Shown here: in pieces, positions 25,248 through 35,241 of the stretch
How the letters are laid out: each line of letters starts with the position of its first letter
How positions within the stretch are numbered: the stretch's first letter is position 1
Notes under the pieces: model-generated
What the model saw: the letters and a program-made list of their open reading frames with translations, nothing else
Told to the model about the DNA's origin: nothing
The model's database searches: none
NCBI RefSeq assembly: GCF_002220365.1
Contig: NZ_MTHB01000048.1
Location: forward strand, 1-40,278
DNA length: 40,278 nt
Direction of reading: 5' to 3'
From: Caballeronia sordidicola
GTDB lineage: Bacteria > Pseudomonadota > Gammaproteobacteria > Burkholderiales > Burkholderiaceae
Program-made: the position numbers and the translations under genes

Positions 25248-26768
25248 ATGGACAGAAAGTTCAGGCAGGATATCGAGGAAACCGCTGAGACGATCAACGC
25301 TCCGGGATTGACCACGGAGTGCCGTCGTCTTGTGCAGGTGATTCTCGCGGGCGGCTCAGGCACGCGCTTGTGGCCAGTGTCGCGCGAACAATTTCCGAAG
25401 CAGCTGATTGGCGTGATCGGCACAGAGTCGTTGCTACAGGCCACCGTGCTGCGCATGAAGCACTTCCCCGCAGCGTGGGACGTGGCAGCGGAACCGGTGA
25501 TCGTGTGCGGCGAAGAGCACCGCTTCGCAACCGGCGAGCAGGTACGTGAAAGTGGCGTGACTGCTCGCATCGTGGTTGAGCCTGCACGCCGCGATACGGC
25601 CCCCGCGCTGACGCTTGCAGCATTGACCGCGTGCGATGACGGGAAGGACGCCATCCTCGTGGCCATGCCGGCCGACCATGCCATTGCCGATCTCGATGCG
25701 CTGCATGCGTCCATCGAAACAGCCGCGCGTTTTGCGCAGGCCGGCAACATTGCCACGCTCGGCATTCCGCCCACGCGCCCCGACACCGGCTTCGGCTACA
25801 TCCGCCTGGGTGACGCGCTTCAGGACGGCGCGCATCGCATCGAGCGCTTCGTCGAAAAACCGGTTGCCGAACTGGCCACGCAATACGTGGCATCCGGTAA
25901 TTATTGGTGGAACAGCGGCATCTTCGTCGTGCGTGCATCGGTATGGCTTGCCGTACTCGAACAACTCCAGCCGGAGATGCACGCGGCATGTGTCTTGTCG
26001 TACGAACAATTGAATAAAGCAGACGGATACTTGCGTCCATGCGCTGCGGAGTTTGCGAAGTCACCATCCGATTCGATCGACTACGCAGTGATGGAACACC
26101 TCGGCAAGCCCGGGTCGCCGTTCGAGGGCGTGGTCGTACCGCTCGAAGCTGGCTGGTCCGATCTCGGTTCGTGGGACGCCGTATGGGATGCGATGGAGAA
26201 GGACGAATCCGGCAACGTGGCAAGCGGACGGGTCCTGTTTGAAGGATCGACCGCGAGTTACGCGCGCTCGGAAGGTGGCAGGCTCGTGGCGTGTGTGGGC
26301 ACGACGAACCTGATCGTCGTCGAGACGGACGACGCGGTTCTGGTGGCCGACCGCTCACGCGTGCAGGACATCAAGGGCCTGGTGTCGCGCATCAAGCTGG
26401 CCAAGTCACCGGAAGCCGATGCGCATAGAAAGGTTCGCCGCCCGTGGGGTTTCTATGACTCCATCGATCACGGCGAGCGGTTTCAGGTGAAGCGCATCGT
26501 GGTGAATCCGGGCGCGCGCCTGTCGCTGCAAATGCATCACCACCGTGCGGAGCACTGGGTCGTCGTCAGCGGCACGGCGCTCGTCACGCGCGGCGAAGAA
26601 GAGTTTCTGCTGAGCGAAAACGAATCGACCTATATCCCGCTCGGCGTGCGTCACCGCCTTGAGAATCCCGGTCGCGTGCCGCTTGAAATAATTGAAGTGC
26701 AGTCTGGGACCTACCTCGGCGAAGACGACATCGTCAGATTCGACGACAAGTATGGCCGGTGCAATTAA
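25248..26768 (+). CDS. manC: Mannose-1-phosphate guanylyltransferase / mannose-6-phosphate isomerase
   Basis: This 506-aa bifunctional type II enzyme (BceA/ManC/AlgA type) makes mannose-6-phosphate from fructose-6-phosphate and GDP-mannose from mannose-1-phosphate. The N-terminal nucleotidyltransferase carries VILAGGSGTRLWPVSREQFP at residues ~32-51 and FVEKP in the sugar-binding part. The C-terminal cupin carries the zinc-site motif QMHHHRAEHWVVVSGTA near residue 427. The start at 25248 (MDRKF) has AGGAA seven bases upstream; the upstream in-frame ATG (25167) adds an unconserved basic stretch. It is the first structural gene of the core EPS operon. GDP-mannose feeds mannosylation and Gmd. 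Confidence 0.95.
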   Translation: MDRKFRQDIEETAETINAPGLTTECRRLVQVILAGGSGTRLWPVSREQFPKQLIGVIGTESLLQATVLRMKHFPAAWDVAAEPVIVCGEEHRFATGEQVRESGVTARIVVEPARRDTAPALTLAALTACDDGKDAILVAMPADHAIADLDALHASIETAARFAQAGNIATLGIPPTRPDTGFGYIRLGDALQDGAHRIERFVEKPVAELATQYVASGNYWWNSGIFVVRASVWLAVLEQLQPEMHAACVLSYEQLNKADGYLRPCAAEFAKSPSDSIDYAVMEHLGKPGSPFEGVVVPLEAGWSDLGSWDAVWDAMEKDESGNVASGRVLFEGSTASYARSEGGRLVACVGTTNLIVVETDDAVLVADRSRVQDIKGLVSRIKLAKSPEADAHRKVRRPWGFYDSIDHGERFQVKRIVVNPGARLSLQMHHHRAEHWVVVSGTALVTRGEEEFLLSENESTYIPLGVRHRLENPGRVPLEIIEVQSGTYLGEDDIVRFDDKYGRCN

Positions 26769-26812
26769 ACAACCGTCAAGCTAAAAAAGTTAGTGGTTCG
26801 GGGAGAATAAAA

Positions 26813-28189
26813 ATGCGCGGAATAACAGACCTGTTGGCGCGAGTATTCGATGTCACGATGATCGTGCTGGGTGCGCTCGTGGCGTCGCAGATCCGTTTCG
26901 ACGACATCTCGCAGCGTAGCTTTTATCTGGCGTTCGTGGCCTTCGCAGCGGCGTTTTCGCTCGCGGTGTTTCCAGCGTTCGGTGTGTATGTCTCCTGGCG
27001 CGGCCGCTCGAAGAGCGCGCTCGCCGGGCAGGTAGCGCTCAGCTGGCTCGTCGTGCAGGTCTGCGCAATGGCGCTGATGTTCTCCCTGCATAGAATCGAC
27101 TTCGTGTCGCGTCTCTGGTTCGTCTACTGGACCGGCATTGCAGGCGCCGCGATGATCGCCGGCCGCCTGGTCACGCACAGCGTGCTGGGACGGGTGCGCA
27201 ACGCAGGTCTGAATCTGCAGCAGGTTGCAGTCGCGGGATGCGGCGAACATTGCGACGAGATCGTTCGCAAGATCGACACGGCGCCGGCAGCAGGCTTTCG
27301 TGCGTCGGCCGCCTACAACGTGCAGGCCGGAGCCACGATGAACACCCGTGTGCCGGTGTTCGAAGACCATGAAGCCTTCGCCAACTACGTGCGTACGCAG
27401 AACGTGGGTGAAGTCTGGCTCGCGCTGCCGCTGACCGAAGAACGCACGATCCTCAAGCTCGTCGATGAATTTCGCAACGACCTGATCAACATCCGTTTCA
27501 TGCCCGACGTGCGCACGCTTGCGCTCTTCGAAGGCAGCGTGACCAACCTGCTCGGCGTGCCGACCATCAACCTGGCGACCTCACCACTGCCGCCGAACGC
27601 GATGATGCAGAAGGAGATCTTCGATCGCTTCTTCGCGCTCGGTGCCTTGATCGCGGTCTCGCCGATCCTGCTTGGCTGCGCGATCGCGGTGAAGCTCAGT
27701 TCACGCGGCCCGGTGTTCTTCAAGCAACGCCGTAAGGGCGCGGATGGCCGTGTCTTCACCATCTACAAGTTCCGCACCATGCGCCTGCATGCGCAGAAAG
27801 CCGGCGTGCTGGAACAGGCCAAGCGCGGCGACCCGCGGATCACGCGCGTAGGGGGGTTCCTGCGCCGCACGAGTCTCGACGAACTGCCGCAATTCTTCAA
27901 CGTGCTGCGCGGCGACATGTCGGTGGTCGGACCGCGTCCGCATGCGCTCGAACATGACGATCTTTATCAGAAGGTCGTATCTGGTTACATCCACCGCTAC
28001 CGCATCAAACCCGGCATTACCGGGTGGGCGCAGGTGAATGGTTTTCGCGGCGAAACTGATCGCATCGAGAAAATGGAGGGACGCGTAGCACACGATTTGT
28101 ACTACCTCGGGAACTGGTCGTTCGGACTGGATATGAAAATTATCCTTGCGACGATCTTCAAGGGTTTGCGCCACACCAACGCTTATTGA
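26813..28189 (+). CDS. bceB: Undecaprenyl-phosphate glucose phosphotransferase (WcaJ/BceB type)
   Basis: This 458-aa membrane enzyme starts the repeat unit by moving glucose-1-phosphate from UDP-glucose to undecaprenyl phosphate. The N-terminal ~120 residues hold four to five membrane segments ([20 protein letters not shown] onward). A CoA-binding-like domain follows (~130-250). The C-terminal bacterial sugar transferase domain (~275-458) has the membrane hairpin [52 protein letters not shown] and VGPRPHA. The ATG at 26813 follows GGGAG; a GTG at 26759 overlapping manC is less likely. It is part of the manC operon with a 44-bp gap. Glucose as first sugar is inferred from similarity to WcaJ/BceB. 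Confidence 0.93.
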   Translation: MRGITDLLARVFDVTMIVLGALVASQIRFDDISQRSFYLAFVAFAAAFSLAVFPAFGVYVSWRGRSKSALAGQVALSWLVVQVCAMALMFSLHRIDFVSRLWFVYWTGIAGAAMIAGRLVTHSVLGRVRNAGLNLQQVAVAGCGEHCDEIVRKIDTAPAAGFRASAAYNVQAGATMNTRVPVFEDHEAFANYVRTQNVGEVWLALPLTEERTILKLVDEFRNDLINIRFMPDVRTLALFEGSVTNLLGVPTINLATSPLPPNAMMQKEIFDRFFALGALIAVSPILLGCAIAVKLSSRGPVFFKQRRKGADGRVFTIYKFRTMRLHAQKAGVLEQAKRGDPRITRVGGFLRRTSLDELPQFFNVLRGDMSVVGPRPHALEHDDLYQKVVSGYIHRYRIKPGITGWAQVNGFRGETDRIEKMEGRVAHDLYYLGNWSFGLDMKIILATIFKGLRHTNAY

Positions 28190-28205
28190 AGCAGGGGACG
28201 ACAAC

Positions 28206-29387
28206 ATGAACAGCCAACAACTATCCGGTGCCACGGTGCCGAACAAAAACAGCCATGCCGTGCCTGGAACGCGTGTGGCTATCTCCCTGGCGATTGCCGC
28301 CATGCTGTCCGCCTGTGCGTTTGCACCGGGCCAGCACATGATCACGCCGGCTGCGGTGCCGGTCACGACAGCCGAGAACGGCGACGTGACGAGCGACATG
28401 CAGATCCCGATCAAGCAGATTGACCTGACCCTGATCCGCCAGATCCACGCGGAGCAGAAGAGCAACACCATGGCGCAGGCACAGCTCAACCTTTTCGCCA
28501 AGCCGGCGGGTTACAAGCTCGGCGCAGGTGACGTGTTGCAGATCGTGGTCTGGGACCACCCGGAACTCGCCGCGGCACTCGGCCAGCCGGCGCAGAACAC
28601 GAGGCCCGGTGATGCAGCGCCTGGTTTTGTGGTCGACAGCGAAGGCAACATCCAGTTTCCTTACGTGACCCACGCAATCCACGCCGCGGGCAAGACCCCG
28701 GAGCAGATCCAGCGCGAGATCTACGCTGACCTGAGCAAGGTGTTCGTCAAGCCTCAAGTCACGGTTCGCGTGGCGTCGTTCCGTTCTTCGCAAGTCTATG
28801 TGGACGGTGACGTACGTGCGCCGGGTGCGCAGACGATCAACGACATTCCGATGACGCTGACCGAAGCGGTCAACCGTGCCGGGGGCTTTGCGCCGACCGC
28901 CGATCAGAGCCGCGTGACGATCACGCGCAATGGCACGGCCTACCCCGTGAATGTGGCTCAGATGTTGAAGCAGGGCAAGAATCCGGCCGACATCATGCTG
29001 CAGCCGGGCGACATGCTGCATGTGGATGCACGCGATGACAACACCGTCTACGTGATGGGCGAAGTGACCAAGCCCACGGCTGTGTCGCCGTTGCGCGATG
29101 GCACCCTCACGCTGGGTGAAGCCATCGTGCAGGCAGGTCAGATCAACCAGGAAACCTCCAATGCGTCGCAGCTTTTCGTGGTCCGCCAGGCAACCGGAGA
29201 CTCTCCGGTTATCTATCGCCTCGATGCACGCTCGCCGGTGTCCATGTTGCTTGCAAACCAGTTTCCGCTCGAGGCGAAAGACGTTGTCTATGTCGACAAC
29301 AGCGGTCTTGTCCGCGCCAGCCGCGTGTTGAATCTGTTGCTGCCGGCTATTAACGCGGGCCTGACCGCCGCGATCGTAACCAAGTAG
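28206..29387 (+). CDS. bceE: Outer membrane polysaccharide export lipoprotein (Wza/BceE)
   Basis: This 393-aa OPX-family lipoprotein forms the outer membrane channel for the polymer. The signal peptide ends in LSAC with Cys37 after an unusually long, polar ~20-residue N region. The poly-export domain starts near YKLGAGDVLQIVVWDHPELA (~residue 100) with FVKPQVTVRVASFRSSQVYV. Two SLBB-type repeats follow, and the C terminus (LLLPAINAGLTAAIV) is the amphipathic helix that spans the outer membrane in Wza. The start has AGGGGA seven bases upstream and lies 16 bp after bceB. The partner kinase gene follows. No tyrosine phosphatase gene lies between it and either neighbour. Confidence 0.93.
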   Translation: MNSQQLSGATVPNKNSHAVPGTRVAISLAIAAMLSACAFAPGQHMITPAAVPVTTAENGDVTSDMQIPIKQIDLTLIRQIHAEQKSNTMAQAQLNLFAKPAGYKLGAGDVLQIVVWDHPELAAALGQPAQNTRPGDAAPGFVVDSEGNIQFPYVTHAIHAAGKTPEQIQREIYADLSKVFVKPQVTVRVASFRSSQVYVDGDVRAPGAQTINDIPMTLTEAVNRAGGFAPTADQSRVTITRNGTAYPVNVAQMLKQGKNPADIMLQPGDMLHVDARDDNTVYVMGEVTKPTAVSPLRDGTLTLGEAIVQAGQINQETSNASQLFVVRQATGDSPVIYRLDARSPVSMLLANQFPLEAKDVVYVDNSGLVRASRVLNLLLPAINAGLTAAIVTK

Positions 29388-29401
29388 TCCTGGAGCTGCG
29401 T

Positions 29402-29466
29402 CCGGCGCTTGACGTCATGAAGATCACGAGGTTCACGAAGGTGACGAAAGTGACATAAGGCGCCGG
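29402..29466. repeat. Hairpin-forming gap between wza and wzc with 9-base tandem units
   Basis: CCGGCGC (29402-29408) and GCGCCGG (29460-29466) can pair around a 51-base loop. Inside are four imperfect 9-base units (29422-29457) of the form GTTCACGAA, GGTGACGAA. A 13-codon frame (29417-29458; MKITRFTKVTKVT) covers them but has no ribosome binding site. Confidence 0.45.
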
Positions 29467-29502
29467 CCCGTTTCGATTGTTCGTTTGAGTGAGCGACAAA
29501 AA

Positions 29503-31737
29503 ATGGCCATCAATTTTGAAAACCGCTATGCGGACGTAGTGTCGACGGGGGACGAGCTGCGCTTGTCCGACTACCTGGCGGCCATCTTGGGAAGCTGGCG
29601 AATCATCGCCTTGGTGACCCTGGTGGTGGTTGCGCTCGGTACGGCCTACGCATTCATTGCGTCGCCGGTTTATCGTGCCGATGCGATGATCCAGGTGACT
29701 GAAAGCAATCCGGGCAATAACGCCAATAACAACAATGCCAACGCGGTGCAGACCGTGTCGCAGATGTTCGACGCGAAGTCGACGACCTCGGCCGAAATCG
29801 AGTTGCTGCGCTCGAGGCTCGTGGTTGAGGATACGGTCAACAAGCTGCATCTGGATATCAGCGCCCGACCGCGCTATTTCCCGATCGTGGGCGGCATGAT
29901 CAGCGACATCCTCGGCACGCGCAACGGCCAGGCGCCGGTGAGCTGGCTCTCGGGTTTCGCGTGGGGCAACGAAAGCATCTCGGTGCCGAAGTTCGACACG
30001 CCCAAGGAAGCCTACGACAAGACGTACATCCTGACAGCCGGTGAAAACGGCAGCTATGTGCTGAGCGACCCGGACGGCATCGCGATCCTGAACGGCAAGG
30101 TCGGCCAGGAAGCGAGCGGAACGAGCGCACTCGGGCCGGTCACGTTGCTGGTCGAAAACATGAGCGGGGAGCCGGGCGCCAAGTTCGAACTGACGCGTGC
30201 ATCCACGCTCGGTACCGTGGATGCGCTGCAAAAGCGCCTCACGGTGGCTGAGACCACGCTGCAGTCCGGCATCATCGCGTTGAGCCTTGAAGGCCACGAC
30301 AGCAAGCTGACGTCGCAGATCGTGAACAACATTGCGCGCCGCTTCATTCAACAGGATCTCGACACGCGTTCAGCTGAAGCCGGCAAGACGCTTGCGTTCC
30401 TCGAGCAGCAGTTGCCGGAAGTACGCGCCCAACTCGACCAGGCCGAGCAGAAGTACAACAACTTCCGCAACAAGCAAGGCACGGTCGACCTGAGCGAAGA
30501 AAGCCGCCTGTTGCTCCAGCAAGTCGTCGACAACAAGTCGAAGCTGATGGACCTGCAACAGCAACGCGCCGAACTCTCGCAGCGCTTCACCGCGAATCAT
30601 CCTTCGGTGGCCGCGCTTGACGCTCAGATCGGTGCATTGCAGGCTGCGCAAGGTTCGTTGACCAAGAACGTGTCCGTGCTGCCCGATACCGAACAAACTG
30701 CGCTGCGCCTGCTGCGCGACGTGCGGGTTGATACCGAGCTCTATACGAACCTGCTTAACAGCGCGCAGCAGTTGCGCGTGGCGAAGGCTGGGCAAGTAGG
30801 CAACGTGCGGGTAGTCGACTTCGCTGAACCGGCTGACGATCCTGTGCGCCCGAAGCGCCTGCTCGTGATCCTGATCAGCCTGGGCAGCGGCCTGGTGCTC
30901 GGCATTCTCGTGGCGTTCATCCGCAAGTCGCTGTATGGCGGCGTGGAACGTCCGGAAGAAATCGAAAACCGCTTGGGCGTGCGTGTGTTCGCCATCGTGC
31001 CGCGCAGCAGCCAGCAATTGCGCCTGCAGCAGAAGGTCGGTTCGCGCAGCCAGGGTCTTCACGTCCTCGCCGCGACCTCGCCGGAAGACGCGGCGGTGGA
31101 AGGGATTCGCGGCCTGCGCACTTCGCTGCAACTGCAGATGGCCGATGCACGTAACAACGTGGTGATGCTGACGGGCTCACGTCCGGATGCAGGCAAGTCG
31201 TTCCTCTCGGTGAACCTGGCGACCCTGGTGGCATCGACGAGAAAGCGGGTGCTGCTGATCGACGGCGACATGCGTCGCGGCGACGTCCACTCGCACTTCG
31301 GCGTGCGCCATATGCCGGGCTTGTCCGACGTGCTAATGGGCTCGGATATCGAATCCGCGGTGCTGCATGACGTGCTGCCGGGTGTCGACCTGCTGACCAA
31401 GGGCTCGCTGCCGTCGCATCCGTCGGAACTGCTGATGAGCGACCGCATGCATGAAGTGCTGGAAGTGCTCAAGCACCAGTACGACCTCGTGATCATCGAT
31501 ACCCCGCCGGTCCTGGCGGTCACCGACGCAACCGTGATCGGCAAGCATGCCGGCACGAGCCTGCTGGTGGTGCGCCACGGCCGCAACCAGGTGGAAGAGA
31601 TCGGCGAAACGATGAAGCGCCTGCATCACGGCGGCGTGAACATGAAGGGCGTGCTGCTGACCGACGTACCACAGTCGAGACTGATGTCGGGTAGCGCGTA
31701 CACGAACTACTACGGCTACGAGAGCATCGCCGAGTGA
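29503..31737 (+). CDS. bceF: Polysaccharide co-polymerase and tyrosine autokinase (Wzc/BceF)
   Basis: This 744-aa inner membrane protein sets polymer length and export. Two transmembrane helices (~33-53 and ~450-473) flank a Wzz-type periplasmic domain with a long coiled-coil/GNVR region (~290-430). The cytoplasmic BY-kinase has Walker A (GSRPDAGKS, ~556-565), Walker A' (VLLIDGDMRRG, ~583) and Walker B (VIIDTPP, ~663). It ends in a tyrosine cluster (AYTNYYGYES, ~730-740), the autophosphorylation tail. The ATG at 29503 is chosen; TTG at 29485 is possible. A cognate Wzb-type phosphatase is not found in this window, so dephosphorylation must use a gene elsewhere. Confidence 0.95.
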   Translation: MAINFENRYADVVSTGDELRLSDYLAAILGSWRIIALVTLVVVALGTAYAFIASPVYRADAMIQVTESNPGNNANNNNANAVQTVSQMFDAKSTTSAEIELLRSRLVVEDTVNKLHLDISARPRYFPIVGGMISDILGTRNGQAPVSWLSGFAWGNESISVPKFDTPKEAYDKTYILTAGENGSYVLSDPDGIAILNGKVGQEASGTSALGPVTLLVENMSGEPGAKFELTRASTLGTVDALQKRLTVAETTLQSGIIALSLEGHDSKLTSQIVNNIARRFIQQDLDTRSAEAGKTLAFLEQQLPEVRAQLDQAEQKYNNFRNKQGTVDLSEESRLLLQQVVDNKSKLMDLQQQRAELSQRFTANHPSVAALDAQIGALQAAQGSLTKNVSVLPDTEQTALRLLRDVRVDTELYTNLLNSAQQLRVAKAGQVGNVRVVDFAEPADDPVRPKRLLVILISLGSGLVLGILVAFIRKSLYGGVERPEEIENRLGVRVFAIVPRSSQQLRLQQKVGSRSQGLHVLAATSPEDAAVEGIRGLRTSLQLQMADARNNVVMLTGSRPDAGKSFLSVNLATLVASTRKRVLLIDGDMRRGDVHSHFGVRHMPGLSDVLMGSDIESAVLHDVLPGVDLLTKGSLPSHPSELLMSDRMHEVLEVLKHQYDLVIIDTPPVLAVTDATVIGKHAGTSLLVVRHGRNQVEEIGETMKRLHHGGVNMKGVLLTDVPQSRLMSGSAYTNYYGYESIAE

Positions 31738-31809
31738 TGCATGGAAACGAAGAGCTTGCGGCGCGCGGGCACGCGCCGCAAATTCAATCTGAGAGACGAG
31801 AGGCACACG

Positions 31810-32928
31810 ATGAAACGCAAGGTCGCTTTGATCACCGGCATCACCGGGCAGGACGGCTCCTACCTGGCCGAACTGCTGCTCGCGAAAGGCTATGAAGTGC
31901 ACGGCATCAAACGCCGTAGCTCGCTGTTCAACACAGACCGCATCGACCACCTGTATAGCGATCCGCACGAGTCGGATCGCACGTTCGTCCTGCACCACGG
32001 TGACCTGACGGATACCTCGAGCATTATGCGCATCGTGCAGCGCACCGAGCCGGACGAGATCTATAACCTCGGCGCGCAGAGCCACGTGCAGGTGTCGTTC
32101 GAAGAGCCCGAATACACGGCCAACGCCGATGGCCTCGGTGCGCTGCGCATGCTCGAAGCGATCCGCATTCTTGGCATGGAGAAGAAGGCGCGTTTTTATC
32201 AGGCGTCCACGTCCGAGCTCTTCGGTCTCGTGCAAGAGTCGCCGCAGAAGGAAACCACGCCGTTTTATCCCCGCAGCCCGTATGCGGCGGCCAAGCTGTA
32301 CGCCTACTGGATGACGGTGAACTACCGCGAAGCGTATGGCATGTATGCGTGCAACGGCATTCTGTTCAACCACGAGTCTCCCGTGCGCGGCGAGACCTTC
32401 GTTACGCGCAAGATCACCCGGGCGCTCGCGCGTATCGCGGTGGGTATGCAGGACGAGATGTATCTCGGCAACCTGTCCGCCATGCGCGACTGGGGCCATG
32501 CACGCGACTACGTCGAGATGCAATGGCTGATGCTGCAACAGGAACAGCCGGAAGACTTCGTGATCGCCACGGGCGAGCAGCACAGCGTGCGCGAATTCGT
32601 GATCCTGGCCGCGGCCGAGCTCGGTGTTCACATGCGCTTCGAAGGTGAGGGCGTGGACGAAGTAGGCATTGTGGACCGGGTCGAGGGACGCGAAACAAAG
32701 ATGACCAAGGGCGATGTGATCGTGCGCGTGGACCCGCGCTATTTCCGTCCGACGGAAGTGGAAACGCTGCTTGGAGATCCGTCGAAGGCGCACGCGAAAC
32801 TGGGCTGGCGCCCGACCACGACCTTCCCTTCACTTGTGAAGGAGATGGTTCGTTCCGATTTTCAGTTAGCTCGGCGTGACGCGCTGGTCACGTTAGCCGG
32901 ATTCAAAGCGCTTGAACACCACGAGTGA
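31810..32928 (+). CDS. gmd: GDP-mannose 4,6-dehydratase
   Basis: This 372-aa extended short-chain dehydrogenase converts GDP-D-mannose to GDP-4-keto-6-deoxy-D-mannose. It has the NADP-binding motif [19 protein letters not shown], the GIKRRSS segment, the catalytic STSELFG and [12 protein letters not shown] (Tyr/Lys near residues 158-162), and [16 protein letters not shown], all typical of Gmd. Length equals the usual Gmd. The ATG at 31810 has GAGAGG upstream; an in-frame ATG at 31741 adds an unconserved basic leader. Its product is shared by Fcl (next gene) and Rmd (1459-2442). Its stop codon overlaps a GTG that could start fcl. Confidence 0.96.
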   Translation: MKRKVALITGITGQDGSYLAELLLAKGYEVHGIKRRSSLFNTDRIDHLYSDPHESDRTFVLHHGDLTDTSSIMRIVQRTEPDEIYNLGAQSHVQVSFEEPEYTANADGLGALRMLEAIRILGMEKKARFYQASTSELFGLVQESPQKETTPFYPRSPYAAAKLYAYWMTVNYREAYGMYACNGILFNHESPVRGETFVTRKITRALARIAVGMQDEMYLGNLSAMRDWGHARDYVEMQWLMLQQEQPEDFVIATGEQHSVREFVILAAAELGVHMRFEGEGVDEVGIVDRVEGRETKMTKGDVIVRVDPRYFRPTEVETLLGDPSKAHAKLGWRPTTTFPSLVKEMVRSDFQLARRDALVTLAGFKALEHHE

Positions 32929-32933
32929 ATATC

Positions 32934-33890
32934 ATGGATAAAAACGCACGCATTTATGTAGCGGGTCATCGCGGCATGGTTGGATCGGCGCTGGTCCGTC
33001 GCCTGACGAGCGAAGGGTATCGCAACATCATCACGCGGACCCGGTCACAGCTCGACCTGACCGACCAGGTCGGCGTCAATATGTTCTTCGAGAAGGAGAG
33101 CATTGACGTGGTGTTGCTCGCGGCGGCGAAGGTCGGCGGCATTCTCGCGAATTCGACGCTGCCGGGGTCGTTTATCTACGAGAACCTCACGATCGAAACC
33201 AACGTGATTCATGCGGCCTGCCGCTGGAATGTGTCCAAGCTCGTGTTCTTCGGTTCTTCCTGCATCTATCCAAAGGCCTGTCCGCAGCCGATCAAGGAAG
33301 AGTATTTGCTGACCTCACCGCTCGAGCCCACCAACGAGGCGTACGCAATCGCGAAGATCGCCGGGCTGAAGCTCTGCGAAGCTTATAACCGCCAATACGG
33401 TTGCAAGTTCATCTCGCTCATGCCGACGAACCTCTACGGTCCGAACGACAACTACGACCTGAAGAGCAGTCACGTGCTGCCGGCGCTGATCCGCAAGGCG
33501 CACGAAGCAAAGGTGAACGGGGAAAGCACGCTGACGGTATGGGGATCGGGCACGCCGCGCCGCGAGTTCATGTATGTGGACGATCTCGCCAGTGCTGCGG
33601 TGTTCCTGATGGAAAGCGGGCGTACCGAAGGTATGTTCAACGTGGGCGTGGGCGAGGACATGTCCATCCACGAACTCGCGGAGACGGTTTGCCGTGTGGT
33701 CGGCTTCCAGGGCCAGCTCGTGTTCGACGCGAGCAAGCCGGACGGCACCATGAGAAAACTGCTGGATGTGTCGAAGCTGGGCGAGATGGGATGGTCGGCG
33801 TCGACGGGGCTCGAGCAGGGCCTCCGTGCGACCTATCAGGATTTCCTGACGTGCTACGAGGCGCTGAGCCAGCAACCGGCACACGCGTGA
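32934..33890 (+). CDS. fcl: GDP-L-fucose synthase
   Basis: This 318-aa epimerase-reductase makes GDP-L-fucose from GDP-4-keto-6-deoxy-D-mannose. Conserved segments include YVAGHRGMVGSALVRRL, VLLAAAKVGGI, FFGSSCIYPK, NEAYAIAKIAGLKLCEAYNR (Tyr/Lys near 137-141), and PTNLYGPNDNYD with the following SSHVLPALIRK. ATG at 32934 or GTG at 32925 (overlapping the gmd stop by four bases) could be the start; either implies coupling to gmd. Cepacian contains D-rhamnose rather than L-fucose, so this gene suggests a different or mixed polymer, closer to colanic acid in this part. Confidence 0.95.
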   Translation: MDKNARIYVAGHRGMVGSALVRRLTSEGYRNIITRTRSQLDLTDQVGVNMFFEKESIDVVLLAAAKVGGILANSTLPGSFIYENLTIETNVIHAACRWNVSKLVFFGSSCIYPKACPQPIKEEYLLTSPLEPTNEAYAIAKIAGLKLCEAYNRQYGCKFISLMPTNLYGPNDNYDLKSSHVLPALIRKAHEAKVNGESTLTVWGSGTPRREFMYVDDLASAAVFLMESGRTEGMFNVGVGEDMSIHELAETVCRVVGFQGQLVFDASKPDGTMRKLLDVSKLGEMGWSASTGLEQGLRATYQDFLTCYEALSQQPAHA

Positions 33891-33947
33891 ACCTGAAGTC
33901 GACGATCGCTTCGCCCATGCGCGCTACCAATCAGGGATAACTACAAA

Positions 33948-35090
33948 ATGAACGCCACGGTCACCATTTTTCATAACGTCGTCTGGTCACGGCACAAAGG
34001 CGCGGTGCTATCCGCGCTGCACAACATATCCGGGTCCGGGTCGATCAAGTATTCGATGGTGCAGATTGCAGACACGGAGCATGATCGCATTGGTTTTTCT
34101 GACGTGGACTATTCGTTCCACAGCTATCCGATGCGCAAGCTCTACAACGGCTGCTATGAAGACGTACCGACTTGGCGCATGACGGCTCGCCTCACGTGGG
34201 AAGTGCTGAAGGCAAAGACGGACCTGGTGGTGCTGCCGGGTTATCACCGTCCCGAGTACTGGGCGATGATGGCCGCGTGCGTCCTGACGGGCAAGCGTCG
34301 CGCCGTGTTCTGCGATTCGACCGCACGCGACCGGCCGCGCAGGATGATGACGTCCATTCCGAAGCGCATTTTCTTCTCGCTATGCGACGGTTATTTCGGG
34401 TTCGGCGAACGCAGCCGCGAGTATTTGATGTCGCTTGGCGCCAAGCAGGAAAAGATCTTCATCCCGTGTCAGGCGGCCGCCCTGCCGCGCTCGTTTTCGC
34501 CCGAGCGCGCGTTGCCCGACCGGCTGCATTATCGCGTCGGCAACAAGCCCATTTTCCTTTACGTCGGTCGTCTGTCGCCGGAGAAGGGCATTGGCACGCT
34601 GATCGATGCGTTCCGCGGCTTGAAGGAACGGATTCCCGATGCAGCGCTGCGCATTGTCGGCACGGGTCCGATGGGTGACGAACTCAAGGCGAAGGTGGCT
34701 TCAATGGGGCTGTCCGATTCCGTCACGTTCCTGGGCAGCCTGCAGGACGAACCGTTGTCGGTCGAATACTTCAGCGCTACTTGCATGGTGTTGCCCAGCA
34801 AGAGCGAACCCTGGGGTCTGGTGGTCAATGAGGCGCTTAGCCACGGCTGTCCGTCGGTGGTGAGCGAGAGTTGCGGCTGCGTACCGGAACTGGTGATTGA
34901 CGGGGTGTCGGGTTATGCGTTTCCGGCCGGCGACGTGCCTGCCATGCAACGCACGATGCTCAAGTCGATCGAGGCTTTCGCCGACACGGCAGGCGCTGCG
35001 AAGCAATGCATGGACGTGATCCAGCGTTTCGATCCGCCGTCTGCTGCAGCGAACATTGCGCGGGGCTGCGCGATGATGCTCAGCGACTGA
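33948..35090 (+). CDS. GT4-family glycosyltransferase
   Basis: This 380-aa GT-B glycosyltransferase has a C-terminal GT4 domain starting at IFLYVGRLSPEKGIGTLIDA (~residue 205) and the donor-site motif SEPWGLVVNEALSHGCPSVV (~285). The N-terminal acceptor domain is less conserved. It should add one sugar to the lipid-linked unit at the cytoplasmic face; the donor is unknown. AGGGAT lies upstream of the ATG. It lies in the core operon, 57 bp after fcl and 151 bp before wcaI. By position a fucosyl or mannosyl donor is plausible but not shown. Confidence 0.9.
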   Translation: MNATVTIFHNVVWSRHKGAVLSALHNISGSGSIKYSMVQIADTEHDRIGFSDVDYSFHSYPMRKLYNGCYEDVPTWRMTARLTWEVLKAKTDLVVLPGYHRPEYWAMMAACVLTGKRRAVFCDSTARDRPRRMMTSIPKRIFFSLCDGYFGFGERSREYLMSLGAKQEKIFIPCQAAALPRSFSPERALPDRLHYRVGNKPIFLYVGRLSPEKGIGTLIDAFRGLKERIPDAALRIVGTGPMGDELKAKVASMGLSDSVTFLGSLQDEPLSVEYFSATCMVLPSKSEPWGLVVNEALSHGCPSVVSESCGCVPELVIDGVSGYAFPAGDVPAMQRTMLKSIEAFADTAGAAKQCMDVIQRFDPPSAAANIARGCAMMLSD

Positions 35091-35241
35091 CCGTGGATCT
35101 TTGCGACGGCCGATTGATTCCAGAATCCAAAGAGGCACGCGTGGTCACCGAAGCGCGATTGCGCAGGTGTGCACCTGCGGACGATGTTTCGCAAAAGTCC
35201 TTTCCGGCGGGGCATGGTTGTCCGGCGGAAGTGGAGGTACG

